Assembly (NCBI RefSeq): GCF_014839835.1
Contig: NC_071624.1
Coordinates: forward strand, 22,079,112-22,143,111
Source of the DNA: Dryobates pubescens
Lineage: Eukaryota; Chordata; Aves; Piciformes; Picidae
DNA length: 64,000 bases
Direction: 5' to 3'
Each line of letters starts with the position of its first letter. The first letter of the stretch is position 1. A program made the position numbers and the translations under genes. Below are positions 32,280 to 43,800 of the stretch, one piece after another. The notes beneath the pieces were generated by a model, which ran no database searches, had not been told where the DNA came from, and was given only the letters and a program-made list of their open reading frames with translations.

Positions 32280-32329
32280 CCACTAATGGACCTGAGGGTG
32301 ATGAAGATGAGGAAGGCTATTGCTGGGTG

Positions 32330-32930
32330 GGCTGGGTTACACCCATCTTGGAGGAAAGCTGCCAGAACCCTGCTTTTCCCAGGGGACAAAAAAACCCCGA
32401 TGCAGGTGAACATAGAGGGACTTGGTTTCCCCCTCCCAGGAGGAGGGGTCCCCTGGGTCAAAGGTGGTCTATTTCACTCCCCCTTCCTGTCCAGCAAGCC
32501 TATAAAAAGGAAGACGCTGAGGCCATTTGTTCTCTGTGCTTCTGCCTTGCCTGTTTGAAAGGACCAAGAGTTGCTGCTGGCCTCCTGGTGCTGCCACATG
32601 GTCAGGCCTGGTCTTCTCCCTACCGCATCCAGGCTTCCCTAAGGACTGCAATCCACATCCATCGAGGGAGATACAAAGGCCATCCTAATTCGGTTTTGTA
32701 TAGCTTCCTATTCATCCTTGTTCCTTACCCTTGTAAACCCTTCCTCTCACTGCTATATATATATATATTTTATTAAAAAAAATCTGCTTCTACCCCTTTT
32801 TGTTTTCTTCTCCCCTTTTCTTTCCCCTTTCTTCCTTGCTGTGCAAAAGGAAGGGGGAGCAGGGAGGGATTCTCGGGTTTCTACCATCGGAGCGCTTAAT
32901 TTGCAGTTAAGGCTCAAACCACTACCCTGG
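32330..32930 (+). mobile_element. LTR-like fragment (fossil)
   Basis: TATA-like CCTATAAAAAGG near 32,500, a (TA)n run at about 32,753-32,768 followed by ATTAAA, and an end of the form TTAAGGCTCAAACCAC. The same ending recurs at about 35,650-35,818, so it is a repeat end. Family unknown; no coding parts seen. Confidence 0.4.
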
Positions 32931-33207
32931 GCAGGGGGCATGTGACCCCCTGAGCGGGCTGCAGGCATGAGCAGTAGGGTGAGAAGTTACACAACATGAT
33001 CATGAAATAGGGGAGGAGCTTTGGCTGCAAGACCCAGCCCAGCCTCCTGTGATTGCCCTGGCCTCACCCCACGGGATGCAGGACCCTTAAGGCACCTGAA
33101 GATCACTACTGGGTGCTGCTGCCTCTTGTCCAATCCACCAAGACAAGGTGTGGTGTCACGGGGATGCCTGCACGGATGGGGGATGGTCACCTCCGCCACT
33201 GCGCACT

Positions 33208-33232
33208 CTTCAGTACCACTGTGGTACTGAAG
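33208..33232. repeat. perfect short inverted repeat
   Basis: Arms CTTCAGTACCAC and GTGGTACTGAAG separated by one base. Could form a hairpin; no function is indicated. Confidence 0.8.
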
Positions 33233-33334
33233 TGGTACTACCACTTGTAGGGTGCTTAGGGTCAGTCAGCTGCACCTTGCTGGGGTCCGGCTCTGCTTTT
33301 GGGTTCACTGGGTAGCTTCTGGGGTTATGCCGCG

Positions 33335-33612
33335 CTTTACTTGGCTCTGCTCTCGGGGTCGGTGGGCAACTCGGGGTGGGGGCAAGGCTCGCTCTCGGGG
33401 TCAGTGGGCAACTCGCGGAGGGCCGAGGCTCGCTGTCGGGGTTGGTGGGCAACTCGGAGAGGGCCGACGCTCGCTGTCGGGGTCGGTGGGCAACTCGGGG
33501 CGGGGGCTGAGCCTCGCTCTCGGGGTCGGTGGGCAAGTCGGGGGACTGAGCCTCGCTCTCGGGGTCGGTGGGCAAGTCGGGGGACTGAGACTCGCTCTCG
33601 GGGTTGGTGCCT
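33335..33612. repeat. GC-rich minisatellite
   Basis: About six imperfect units of roughly 45-60 bp sharing CTCGGGGTCGGTGGGCAA with variable inserts. All overlapping open frames on both strands are by-products of the repeat. Confidence 0.9.
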
Positions 33613-33717
33613 TGCAGTGCTCCAGCACAGCCTCATCTGCCTTTTCTATTAAATCAAGCTGTACCTGTGGGCACCTGTGGTACATGTAATTGATTGATTC
33701 CTCATCAAAATGAGCTC

Positions 33718-34405
33718 ACACATGCTGCTGCTTCCCTGCTTTAGGCTGAGCTGTTGCTGCAAATGGGCTAAGGTCCTTGTGCATTGCATTACCTCATTTG
33801 CTCACTAAGACTTTGGATCTCCACTCTTTCTCTCAACCCAGAGGGTTCATTTTCTGTTACTTTTCCCTCACCTCTCTGTTGGGGGGACACAGGCAGTTAA
33901 CCTGTTACATACCCCCACAGCTCCACACCTGCTGTGCCTGTGCTGTGAGGATCACTTCACACACTCAGTGTGATCAGAAATATTTTCATGCCCTTCCCCT
34001 GGAAATCTCTGCTGAGTAAGGTTCTATTTTCATCTGCATAATCAACTCCAAGGTGATGACCAGCTGCTGTCTTTCCTTCTCATTCTGCTTGCTCTACAAA
34101 GGAGGTCCTTTCAGCACTCCCTCTTGAGCCAAACACTGTGCCCTGGTGTGACCCTCCCCTGTTAGTGCCACCTCCTTGGCATGGCCACTTTGCATCTTCC
34201 CTGGAGCAGGGCTGGGTAGTTAGCAAGTAGGTAAAATTCAGCCTCCAGTATGATGCAAGGCTGGGAGTTCCCTTAGGGTCTCCTTTGCTTAATAAAAGCA
34301 GGAGAGGAAGTCCGGCTGGAACAAGGCAGTGACTTTATTGACTTTGTCCTGCAGCCTCACACTTTGGCAGACAACTTCAGGCTGTTAGAAAGACCAGAAA
34401 TGAAC
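33718..34405. other. right end of the Schlafen tandem array
   Basis: Matches the spacers after copies A (4420-5090) and B (about 19,570-20,240) closely, then stops matching after GGCTGTTAGAAAGA. This marks the edge of the duplicated unit, about 460 bp from the UNC45B stop codon. Confidence 0.8.
34334..34339 (-). terminator. candidate UNC45B polyadenylation signal
   Basis: TTTATT on the + strand, so AATAAA on the UNC45B strand, 523 bp after its stop. It lies inside array-derived sequence. The same place in copies A and B reads CTGTTG, so the signal exists only here. Confidence 0.45.
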
Positions 34406-34861
34406 AAAAAAGCAATAGCTAAAGCCCAACCTATTTCCTGACTGTAGGAGGGAAGGCATTTAACCCTCCATGCTGCAGCACTGCTAGGAATTCCAGCAGT
34501 GCCAGGAGCTGTGGAGGTTTGCAGGGTGGATTTCTGGTCAGCTGAGTTTCCTTTCAGCCAGCCCCTGCCCCATTTCCAACACCCCCAACTAGTTTGCAGC
34601 TGGGCCTTGCAGCTTTCATCACTATCAGCTGAAGAGGACGAAGGATTTGCACCCCTTGGGAATTCCTCAGAGGGACAATTTCCATATTTCCCAGGCAGAT
34701 GCCCCCCTTTTCCTTGTACAGTTTCTGGTCTTCCAAAGTTGTCCCCAGACTATTTTCTCCCTTGACAGTGGCATCAGATTTTCCTCCTTGCTCTCACTTT
34801 TCCACACTTCTTGGTAGTTCCCCCCCCGTCCCCCCAGCCTCTTTTGGTGCTTTTCATTTCC

Positions 34862-37800
34862 TCATGCCTGAGAGAGAGGTTTGATCAGCCCATAATCCAT
34901 GCACTTTGTGAGGCAATCCCGTGCTATGTTGATGATGTCCTGCTGCTTGGGGTGATCTTCTTGCTTGCCAATGTAGGTCAGGATCTCCAGGAGCTCTGAC
35001 TCCACCAGCTTCTTTGCCAGCTCTTTGCCAGCACTGATTAGGTTGAAGGCAGTGACCAGTCCTCGGTGCTGCACTTTCATGTTATCATGCAAGCAGAGCC
35101 TCTGTAGGATCTCAAGCCACTGGGTGGTCTTGAAGGGAGAGAGAGAGCATTAGAATCATGGACTCATAGAATCATGATCCAGGAATGCATCCTGGCCTGC
35201 ATCAGGAATAGTGTGGCCAGCAGGAGCAGGGAAGTCATTGTGCCCTGTGCTCAGCACTGCTTAGGCCACACCTTGAGTCCTGTGTCCAGTTCTGGGCTCC
35301 TCAGTTCAAGAAGGACATTGAGAGACTTGAAGGTGTCCAGAGAAGGGCAACAAGGCTGGGGAGGGGTCTGGAGCACAGCCCTGTGAGGAGAGGCTGAGGG
35401 AGCTGGGGTTGCTTAGCCTGCAGAAGAGGAGGCTCAGGAGAGACCTTCTTGCTCTCTGCAACTCCCTGAAGGGAGGTTGTAGCCAGGTGGGGGTTGGTCT
35501 CTTCTCCCAGGCAAGCAGCACCAGAACAAGAGGACACAGTCTCAAGCTGTGCCAGGGGAGGTTTTGGCTGGATGTTAGGAAGAAAGTTCCTCCCAGGAAG
35601 AGTAATTTGCCATTGGAATGTGCTGCCCCCATCTGAGCTCTTAAGTCCCAGTTAAGGCTCAAACCACCACATCCCTTTTCTCCTTTTTTTTTTTTTTCCT
35701 CCTCATTATTCTATTTTCCCTTTCCTTACCAGGGAAAGGGAAGGGGGGAGGGAGAGGAATTATCAGTTTGTTACCATCTGAGCTCTTAAACTCCAGCTAA
35801 GGCTCAAACCAGCACAATGTCCAACACCTGCATGTGTGCAACACAGCAGTGTTCACGAATTCTCCAAGATCTTCACAGCTACTCAGCTGTGCAGAGTCCA
35901 GGTTCTCAGGACCTGAAGATCTGCACAGGAAATGGAGATCTCTGCCAACATGGAAAGTTCAGCAGGTTATCTACCAAGGTTTCCTCATTGCTGGCTGAAA
36001 GAAGGGCTGGATTGCAGGTCGTTTGTCAAAAGCCTAAAGAGCCTGCAGAAGGATATTCTGCGTTCCTGACCTTGCCTGACAACATCCTGGGCTTAGCTTG
36101 GGGCACAGCTGTCTGGAAACGCCTCAGCTCCCAGATGGAGTCGAGCAGAAGGCAGGGGGAGCGTGCACACCCAGGCCTCAGCTTCACCACCATGTTCCTC
36201 ACAATCAAACTGGTGGACTGCATCTTCCTAGAGAGGCACTGCCCTGACCGGGCCAGGCCCTTCCCAGGATATGCCTAAGGCTGCCAGCCATCAGACCCAC
36301 GGTCTTACCACTTCAGTCATCTTAGAGCAGAGTTTCTTCTGTGCTGCTGTAAGCATGGCCAGGGCTCCAGCTGCTGCAACCTGGACTTTCTCATCATCCT
36401 CACCACACAGCAGCACCACCAACTTCAGCCGGTCGTTTCCGTCTGCCACGAACCGCTCTTGAACCTAAAGAAGCCCAAGGCCATGAGTGCCTCCTCCCAG
36501 GGGCTCCCAGGCTGCTGCACACAGGCAGGCTGAGCTGCCCAGCCAGTTACCTCCTTGTTGACCACCAGGTTGCACATGCACTCTGTGGCTGCCTGTCGCA
36601 GTTGGTCGTGGTTCTCAAACATGTAGTTCTCGATATCTGGCAGGGCCTTCTCTTTGATGATCTTCATCCTGCATTGAGGAGTGGTCGACTAAAGCCATGA
36701 GCAGCTCAGAGAAGACTCAGTGTAGGCAGGGAAGGCCTTGAAACAAATCAGTGTCCACAGCACTGGAGCTCGTGCCATGTGCTTCATTCTCTCTCCAGTG
36801 CACATTAGGTTCCTGTCTTTCCTCTTTCTAGGCCTTTTTATTAATCCCTTAGATCTGAGACCCTTGCAGCTCTGCCAAAAGTAGCCCAAAGTGACCAGTG
36901 ACAGAATCACAGAAAACATCTGGTTGGAAGAGATCTCCAAGCTCATCCAGTCCAACCTTTGACCCAACACCGAAGGGTCAACACTAAACCATGTCCCTAA
37001 GAGCTGGGTCCACACAGTGCTTGAACACCTCCAGGGATGGTGACTCCACCACTGCCCTGGGCAGCCTGTTCCAGTGTTTGAGAACCCTCTCTGTGGAGAA
37101 ATATTTCCTAGCATCCAGCCTGAACCTCCCATGGTGCAGCTTGAAACCATTTCCTCTGGCCCTGTTGCTTGCCACCAAGGAGAAGAGGCTGCTCCCTCCT
37201 TGCTCCAACCACCCTTCAGGGAGTTGTAGAGAGCAAGGAGGTCTCCCTCAGCCTCCCCTTCTCCAGACTGAGCAAGCCCAGCTGCCTCAGCTGCTCCTCG
37301 TAGACCAGGTGCTAGGTCAGGGGTTGGACTGGATGACCTTTGAGGTCTCTTCCAACCAGATATATTCTGTGATTCTGGGAACTCCCTGGGGAAGAAAGAA
37401 GGCCACATCAGTTAAACTCACCTAAGTTTATCACTTCTTCCTGAGAAGTTAGTGAGACCTAGCAGAGCCTCATAGTTCTGCAGGCCATCTCGCTCCGTGT
37501 TCAGCAGGCTGACGAGTGGCCTCACCACCTCGTACACCTGAGGGGAGAGGGCATGTCACTGCCTCTTCCAGCTCTCAGATCTTGGCAACTTTCATTTGCC
37601 AAAGGAAAGATCAGGATTCCTTTTTTAACTATTGTTTTTGCAGCTTACCCTCTCCCCTGGGAATGCTATGTCTGGATTGGAGATAGCAGCGATTTTTGCC
37701 AGAGCATGAGAAGCTTTTATCTTGCCAACTTCTGTGCCTTCCACTGCCAGAGGAATCAGGGCCTAGGGACACAAAAGAGAACATTCAGTGCCTCTGAGAA

Positions 37801-40800
37801 GATCTACAGGCCTGGGAGAAGGGCAGCCTGAGAGGAGATCTTCTCAGTGCTCAGCAAGAGCTAAAGGAGCTGTGGGTAGCAAGAGGCTGGGGCCAGACTC
37901 CTGTCAGTGGTGTCCAGGAACAGGACAAGGGGCAATGGGCACAAAGTGGAACCCAGGAGGTTCCATCTGGAGAGAAGGAGACAGTTCATTGGTGTGAGGG
38001 TGCTGAGCAGGCTACCCAGAGAGGTTGTGGAGTGTCCTTGTGTGGAGAGCTTCCAAAGCCCCCTGGGCATTGTGCTCCTGGGCAAGCTGCTGTGGGAGCT
38101 CTGCTTGAGCAGGGGGTCAGATTGGATGGTCTCCAGAGGTCCCTTCCAAACTCTAACATTCTATGAGTCTGTAACACACCAAGTTGAAAATACTCTAAGG
38201 ATGTGTCTGTTGTAGACATGGGTCTGCACTGCAGCCCACAGTGATGTCTTGCTTTTGCTCTTGAGCAGGGAGCACACCAGAGCTTGTAGCTCAGACAGCT
38301 GTGTGACTGTGACGAAGACTTCTTTGGAGGCTTGCAGAGATAGTTCTGGAGTGGCAGTTTGGGCTGGAGGGCTACCAAGGCAGCTCATGCTGTTCTGTCA
38401 CCTCACTGTAAACACCTTGCAGGCTCCTAGCAGACATTAAACTGCCCATCAGGTTGGGCTGCAAACGGGAAATACCTTTCCACCACCTTGAGCGACGATG
38501 GTCCCACGGTCCTTGGGGTCCTCACACAAGGCAAGAAACACCCTGCAGAAGCAGAGCATCACTCAGTGAAACAGCCACATGAGAAGGCAATAACCAGCAG
38601 CCCTCATAGAAGGGGGCTACAGGTGTGCAGCTCTGCCAGATCCACCAGGAAAATTCCAGAGCTTTAACCCCATGCCCATGGCACTCTGGGATGAAGCAAC
38701 AGATGGCACAGCAAGAAGTTCCCAGGCCTGGAAGACAAAATCTGTTCCAGCCAAACCAGGACAGAAGACTAAGAATTCAAACTGCATCCCAGCAAGGCAG
38801 CCCTGCAGCCAGCTTCAGGGTCAGAATGTGGATTTTTATGACACTGCTTAAGGAAATCTTTGGGTTTAAACCTTTTCTGCAGCTGCCTTTCATCCCTCCC
38901 CCACAGGCAGAATGCACCACCCTGTGAAGCATGAAGCCAGCCCAGGTGACCACCTGAGTGGCACACAGGCTGGCCAGCACTCTCAGCTCCCAGGAGAGCA
39001 CTGAAGGCACCTGGCAATGAGCTCCTTGCTCTGCTCTGTCAGTATGGCACTGTCTGCCTTCACCATGCAGGCCAGGGCAGAGACGACGCCGGCCTTCAGC
39101 AGCCGTTTGACACGCTTCACCACAAAATCCTTCTTGTCCTGAGGGGGGATATGGGAAAGGGATTAGCCAAGCCTGTCTTCAGATCCCCCTGACTCAACTT
39201 GGAGGCCTGTGGGCAGTGGTGTCCCCCAGGGATCAGTACTGGGTCCAGTTTTGTTCAATATCTTTATCAATGACCTGGCTGAGGGGATTAGGAGTATCCT
39301 CAGCAAGTTCCTGATGACACAAATCTGGGGGGGTGGCTGACACCCCTCAGGCCATCCAACAAGATCTGGACAGGCTGAGACCTGGGTGCAGGCAAACCTC
39401 ATGAAGTTCAGTAAGGACAAGTGCAGGGTTGTGCACCTGGGGAGGAATAACAGCAAGCACCAGGACAGGTCAGAGGCTGGCCTGCTGGAAAGCAGCTCCA
39501 CAAACACCTTGGGGTGCTGGTGGGCAGCAAGTTCTGCATGGGACAGCAATGTGCCCTTGTGGCCAAGAGAGCCAATGGGATCCTGGGGTGCAGCAAGAAA
39601 ATGTGGCCAGCAGTGCTAGGGAGGTTCTCCCCCTCTACTCTGCCCTGCTGAGACCACACCTGCAATACTGTGTCCAGTTGTGGGCTCCCCAGGTCAAGAG
39701 AAACAGAGACCTGCTGGAGAGAGTCCAAGGGAGAGCCACAAGGATGCTTAGGGGACTTGAGCATCTCCCCTGTGAAGAGAGACTGAGAGCCCTGGGGCTG
39801 TTTAGTCTGGAGAAGGCTGAGAGGGATCTGATCAATGTCTATCAATACCTGAGGGCAAGTGGAGGGGGCCAAGCTCTTTTGGGTGGTGCACAGCAATAAG
39901 ACAAAGAACAAACTTGAACAGGGAAGGTTTCACCTCAACATGAGGAGAAACTTCTTTACAGTGAGAGTGCCAGAGCCCTGGAGCAGGCTGCCCAGAGAGG
40001 CTGTGGAGTCTCCCTCTCTGGAGACTTTCCAACCCCACCTGGATGCCTTCCTGTGCAGACTGCCCTGGGTGATGCTGCTCTGGCAGGGGGCTTGGACTCG
40101 GTGATCTCTCGAGGTCTCCTCCAACCTCTAATGTACTGTGATACTGTGATCCCAGCATCTTCTCCCACCTCTCAGCTGTAGACAGCCTACCTTTGGATGC
40201 TCCTCAGGCACGTGCTGCTTGGAGAATTTTGCCAGTTGCACCAGCTCTGGGACCAGCTCCTTGGTGTCGTAGCTGTTGGTGCAGTTCACCAGCGTAGAAG
40301 CCACAGAGTACAGGATGGTCTTGTCGCTGGTCTGCACAGAAACATGGAAGCTTCTGTGAGGGTGAGGAGGAGGCAGCAGGGAAACAGGTCCCTTAGGACT
40401 GCTGTGGTGCTGGTTTGCACTGGCTGAAGTGTTCTTAGCCTTATCCCCAGCTTCATAGGCCGGGGCAGGGAAAACCAAAAGGTTTTGTGTCACACAGACT
40501 GTTTGGCATCATCAGATGCTGTCAGGGGCCTTTGGTTTTCAAGCAGTTGCTGACAATGACATAAGAGCAACCTTCCTCAAAGAGCAGCCTTCCTTCCCCA
40601 AAGAGCAGCCTTCCTTCCTCAGCTTTGGGAGAAGAGCAGCATGATAATAACTTTGGCACAGGCAAAACTCAAGTCTCACTAAACTAGAGGGGTTTTTTTA
40701 GCCAATGGCATCCTGGCTTGCATTAGAAAGACCATAGTCAGCAGGGTCAGGGAGTGGATCATCCCCTGTGCTCAGCACTGGTGAGGTCACACCTCCAGTG

Positions 40801-43800
40801 GTGTGTTCAGTTCTGAGCCTCTCATGACAGGAAGGACATTGAAGGGCTGGAGTGTGTCCAGAGAATGGCTATGAAGCTGGTGAAGGGCCTGGAGCACCTG
40901 GGCTATGAGGAGCAGCTGAGGGAGCTGGGGGTGCTCAGTCTGGAGCAGAGGCGGCTGAGGGGAGACCTTATCGCTCTCTACAGCTCCCTGAAGGCAGGTT
41001 GGAGAGAGGAGGGGGTGGCCTCTTCTCCTGTGACAAGAGACAGGGCCAGAGGAAACGGTTCCAAGCTGCACCAGAAGAGCTTCAGGATGGATATTAGGAA
41101 ATATTTCTGCACTGCAAAGGTTCTCAAAACCAGGCTGCCCAGGGCAGTGGTGGAGTCACCATCCCTGGGGGTCTTCATGCAGTGTGTGGACCTGGCTCTC
41201 AGGGGCACGGTTTAGTGTTGACCCTTCACTGCTGGGTCAGGGGTTGGACTGGATGAGCTTTGAGGTCTCTTCAACCAGATGTTTTCTGTGATTCTGTGAA
41301 GGTCTCGGGTCCCAGCTCCTCCTGCCTGGAGAGTGTTGGACTAGGGTGCTGGGAGAAGTTGATGCTACCAGAGAAATGAGGGAACAAGGTAAAGAGACAG
41401 ACCTTGGCTAATTCAAACATAGCTTGCAGGGCTGGCCCATCTTCAACAAAGTCATCTTTCACATCTGCATCCAGGGTCAGGTAGGACATCCCTTCCACAG
41501 CCCACTTCCTGGTGCGGGCATCAATGCTGGTGTTGCACAACCATCTGGAACAGAGAAACCACATTTCTGTCTCAGGAGCCAGGAGTAATTTCTCTGAACC
41601 TACCTGGACATTGCAATGCTGGGCAACCTGCTCTGGGGTTTAGAATCACAGAATTGTCAGGGTTGGAAGGGAGCTCAAGGATCAGCCATGGAACCCCCCT
41701 GCCATGGCCAGGGACACCTCACACCACAGCAGGTTGCTCACAGCCACATCCAGCCTGGCTGCAAACACCTCCAGGCAGGAGGCTTCCACCACCTCCCTGG
41801 GCAACCTGTGCCAGGCTCTCACCACCCTCCTGGGGAACAACTTCTTCCTCACATCCAATCTCAATCTCCCCATTTCTAGTTCTGCTCCATCCCCCCCAGT
41901 CCTATCCCTCCCTGACAGCCTCAAAAGTCCCTCCCCAGCTTTCCTGCAGCCTCCTGCAGATCCTGGAAGGCCACAAGAAGGTCAGTGCTTGGGAGAAGCA
42001 CTCCCAAGGCCTTTTCTTCAGGGCTGCTCCTGTTTAGCAGGAGTTTGGACTAGATGGTTTCCAGAGGTCCCTTCCAAGCTCTGCCATTCTGCTATTCTGT
42101 GCTTCAGTCACTTGCTCACTTCATCTGACCTCTTTGGTTAGTCCACATGGCAAAGTCACCTTCCAAAGGCATTTGTGCATTTTCCAGGTAAGTCTTGAAT
42201 CAGGCTGCACCATTCTGGCACAGGAGGCACCATGCCTGGTGTCTCACAGGTGAAGTGAGGGAGGGAGGTGGTTTATCTGGGTATTGAAGCCCATACAGTT
42301 GCTTCAGGCACAGAGGAGCTCCAGGTTCCAGTGCTCTGGGGGCACTGTCAGCTGTCAGGCAGCAACCACACATGAAGGCAAGGTGTGGACAAGAGCTCTT
42401 GGGAAAGGAACATGTTGTATTTTGCAAAGCACAGAGCAATAGCTGATGTGTAGAACAATTGCTTAGAACAGCTGCTGTGCTGTGCTGGTTACAACATGAG
42501 AAGCTCAACATGAGCCAGCACCGAGCGCTGCCAGCCCAGAGCCAGCTTGGAGCCAGCCTGGGCTGCCCCTCTGCTGCACTCTGATGAGACCTCACCTGCA
42601 GTGCTGGGGCAGCTCTGGAGGCCTCAGCACAGCACAGGCAGAGAGGGACCTGTTGGAGCAGGGCTAAAGGAGGCCACAGCAATGCTGGGAGGGCTGGAAG
42701 CTCTCTGCTGTGAGGCCAGGCTGAGAGAGTTGAGGTTGTTCAGCCTGGAGAGACCTTCTGGTGGCCTTTCAGTATCTAAAAAGGGCCTACAGGAAAGCTG
42801 GAGGGACTTTAGCAGGTCATGTGGTGATAAACAATGGGCAATGTCTTCAGTCTGGAAGAGGAGAGATTCAGACGAGATACAAGGAAGAAACTCTTCACTG
42901 TGAGGGTGGTGAGACACTGGCCCAGGTTACCCAGAGAAGCTGTGGTGGCTTGTAGCAACCTTGTCTAGCAGGAGGTGTCCCAGCCAATGACAGGGGTGTT
43001 TGAACCAGAGGCCCTTCAAGATCCTTTCCAACCCAAAGCCCTCTCTGAATCTCAGGGAAAAGGAAACTCACTTCCGGCACTGCTTGGCCAGCTTCTCAGT
43101 GGAGCCCTCAGCAAACTGCCGCAGCCCGTAATCTGTGCCTCCTGCTGAGCCCAGCTTGCAGAGGCCCTGAGGAGGATGAAGAGGATACACCAGTGAGAAA
43201 AGTTCATTAATCTTTTCTTATTGCTGCCCCAGAACAGCCCCCAGCCCATGCCTAAATGTGAAGTCATTCTAATACCCAGCAGATGGTTCACAGCGAAGTG
43301 TAGCACAGCAAAGTGAGTTTTGTGCTCTTCCTGGATGCCATTGATGGAAGATGAACCACTTCTGCCTTCAAAGTTACCAACAAACCATATGGCCTCCAGG
43401 CCTGCCACCTCTCCCCATTCCTTCTAGGGACAAGCCCCATAAACCAACCCCAGCTGAGGTGGGTGAACTCAGCATGTTGCCTCCCCCCTCTCTGAGGTCT
43501 GGGGCGTAGCTGCTGAGTGTGGCAGGTGGCAGAGGCAGAGGCTGCCACCCTTACCACCAGCGCTCGGATTTTGATCTTCTCATTCTTGGTCTTCTTGTAG
43601 ATCTCCTTCAGGAGGTTCACCCCGTTGGAAATGATGAAGGTGGCTCTGCTCAGCTTGGTGGAAGCATGGATGAGGGCTTCCACGGCTACGAGCTGGTCAA
43701 TCTCCCTCTCAGACCCACAGAGGGAAACCATCATCTCCATGATCCCCTTCATGCCAAGCAGCTTGTTGCCCAAGTCAAAGGGCCCTTGCAGAATTCCAGA

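Larger units (their letters stand above)
30179..32284 (-). mobile_element. small non-autonomous LTR retroelement (fossil)
   Basis: Two direct LTR copies (30184-30685 and 31802-32279) flank about 1.1 kb without recognisable gag, pol or env. The outer ends are followed by a perfect 5-bp target-site duplication CCACT (30179-30183 and 32280-32284). Read on the minus strand, the LTRs run TGTAGCAG...CATCACA with a TATA-like CTATAAG inside. A purine tract (AAAAAAGGGGTGGCA) precedes the 3' LTR at 30,686-30,700. A 5-bp duplication suits ERVL-like elements, but the family is not certain. The two LTRs differ modestly, which suggests an insertion that is not very recent. Confidence 0.85.

Noticed and set aside
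33210-33689. Frames encoding PTDPESEAQ-type repeats
   Set aside because: By-products of the GC-rich minisatellite; open in several frames on both strands.
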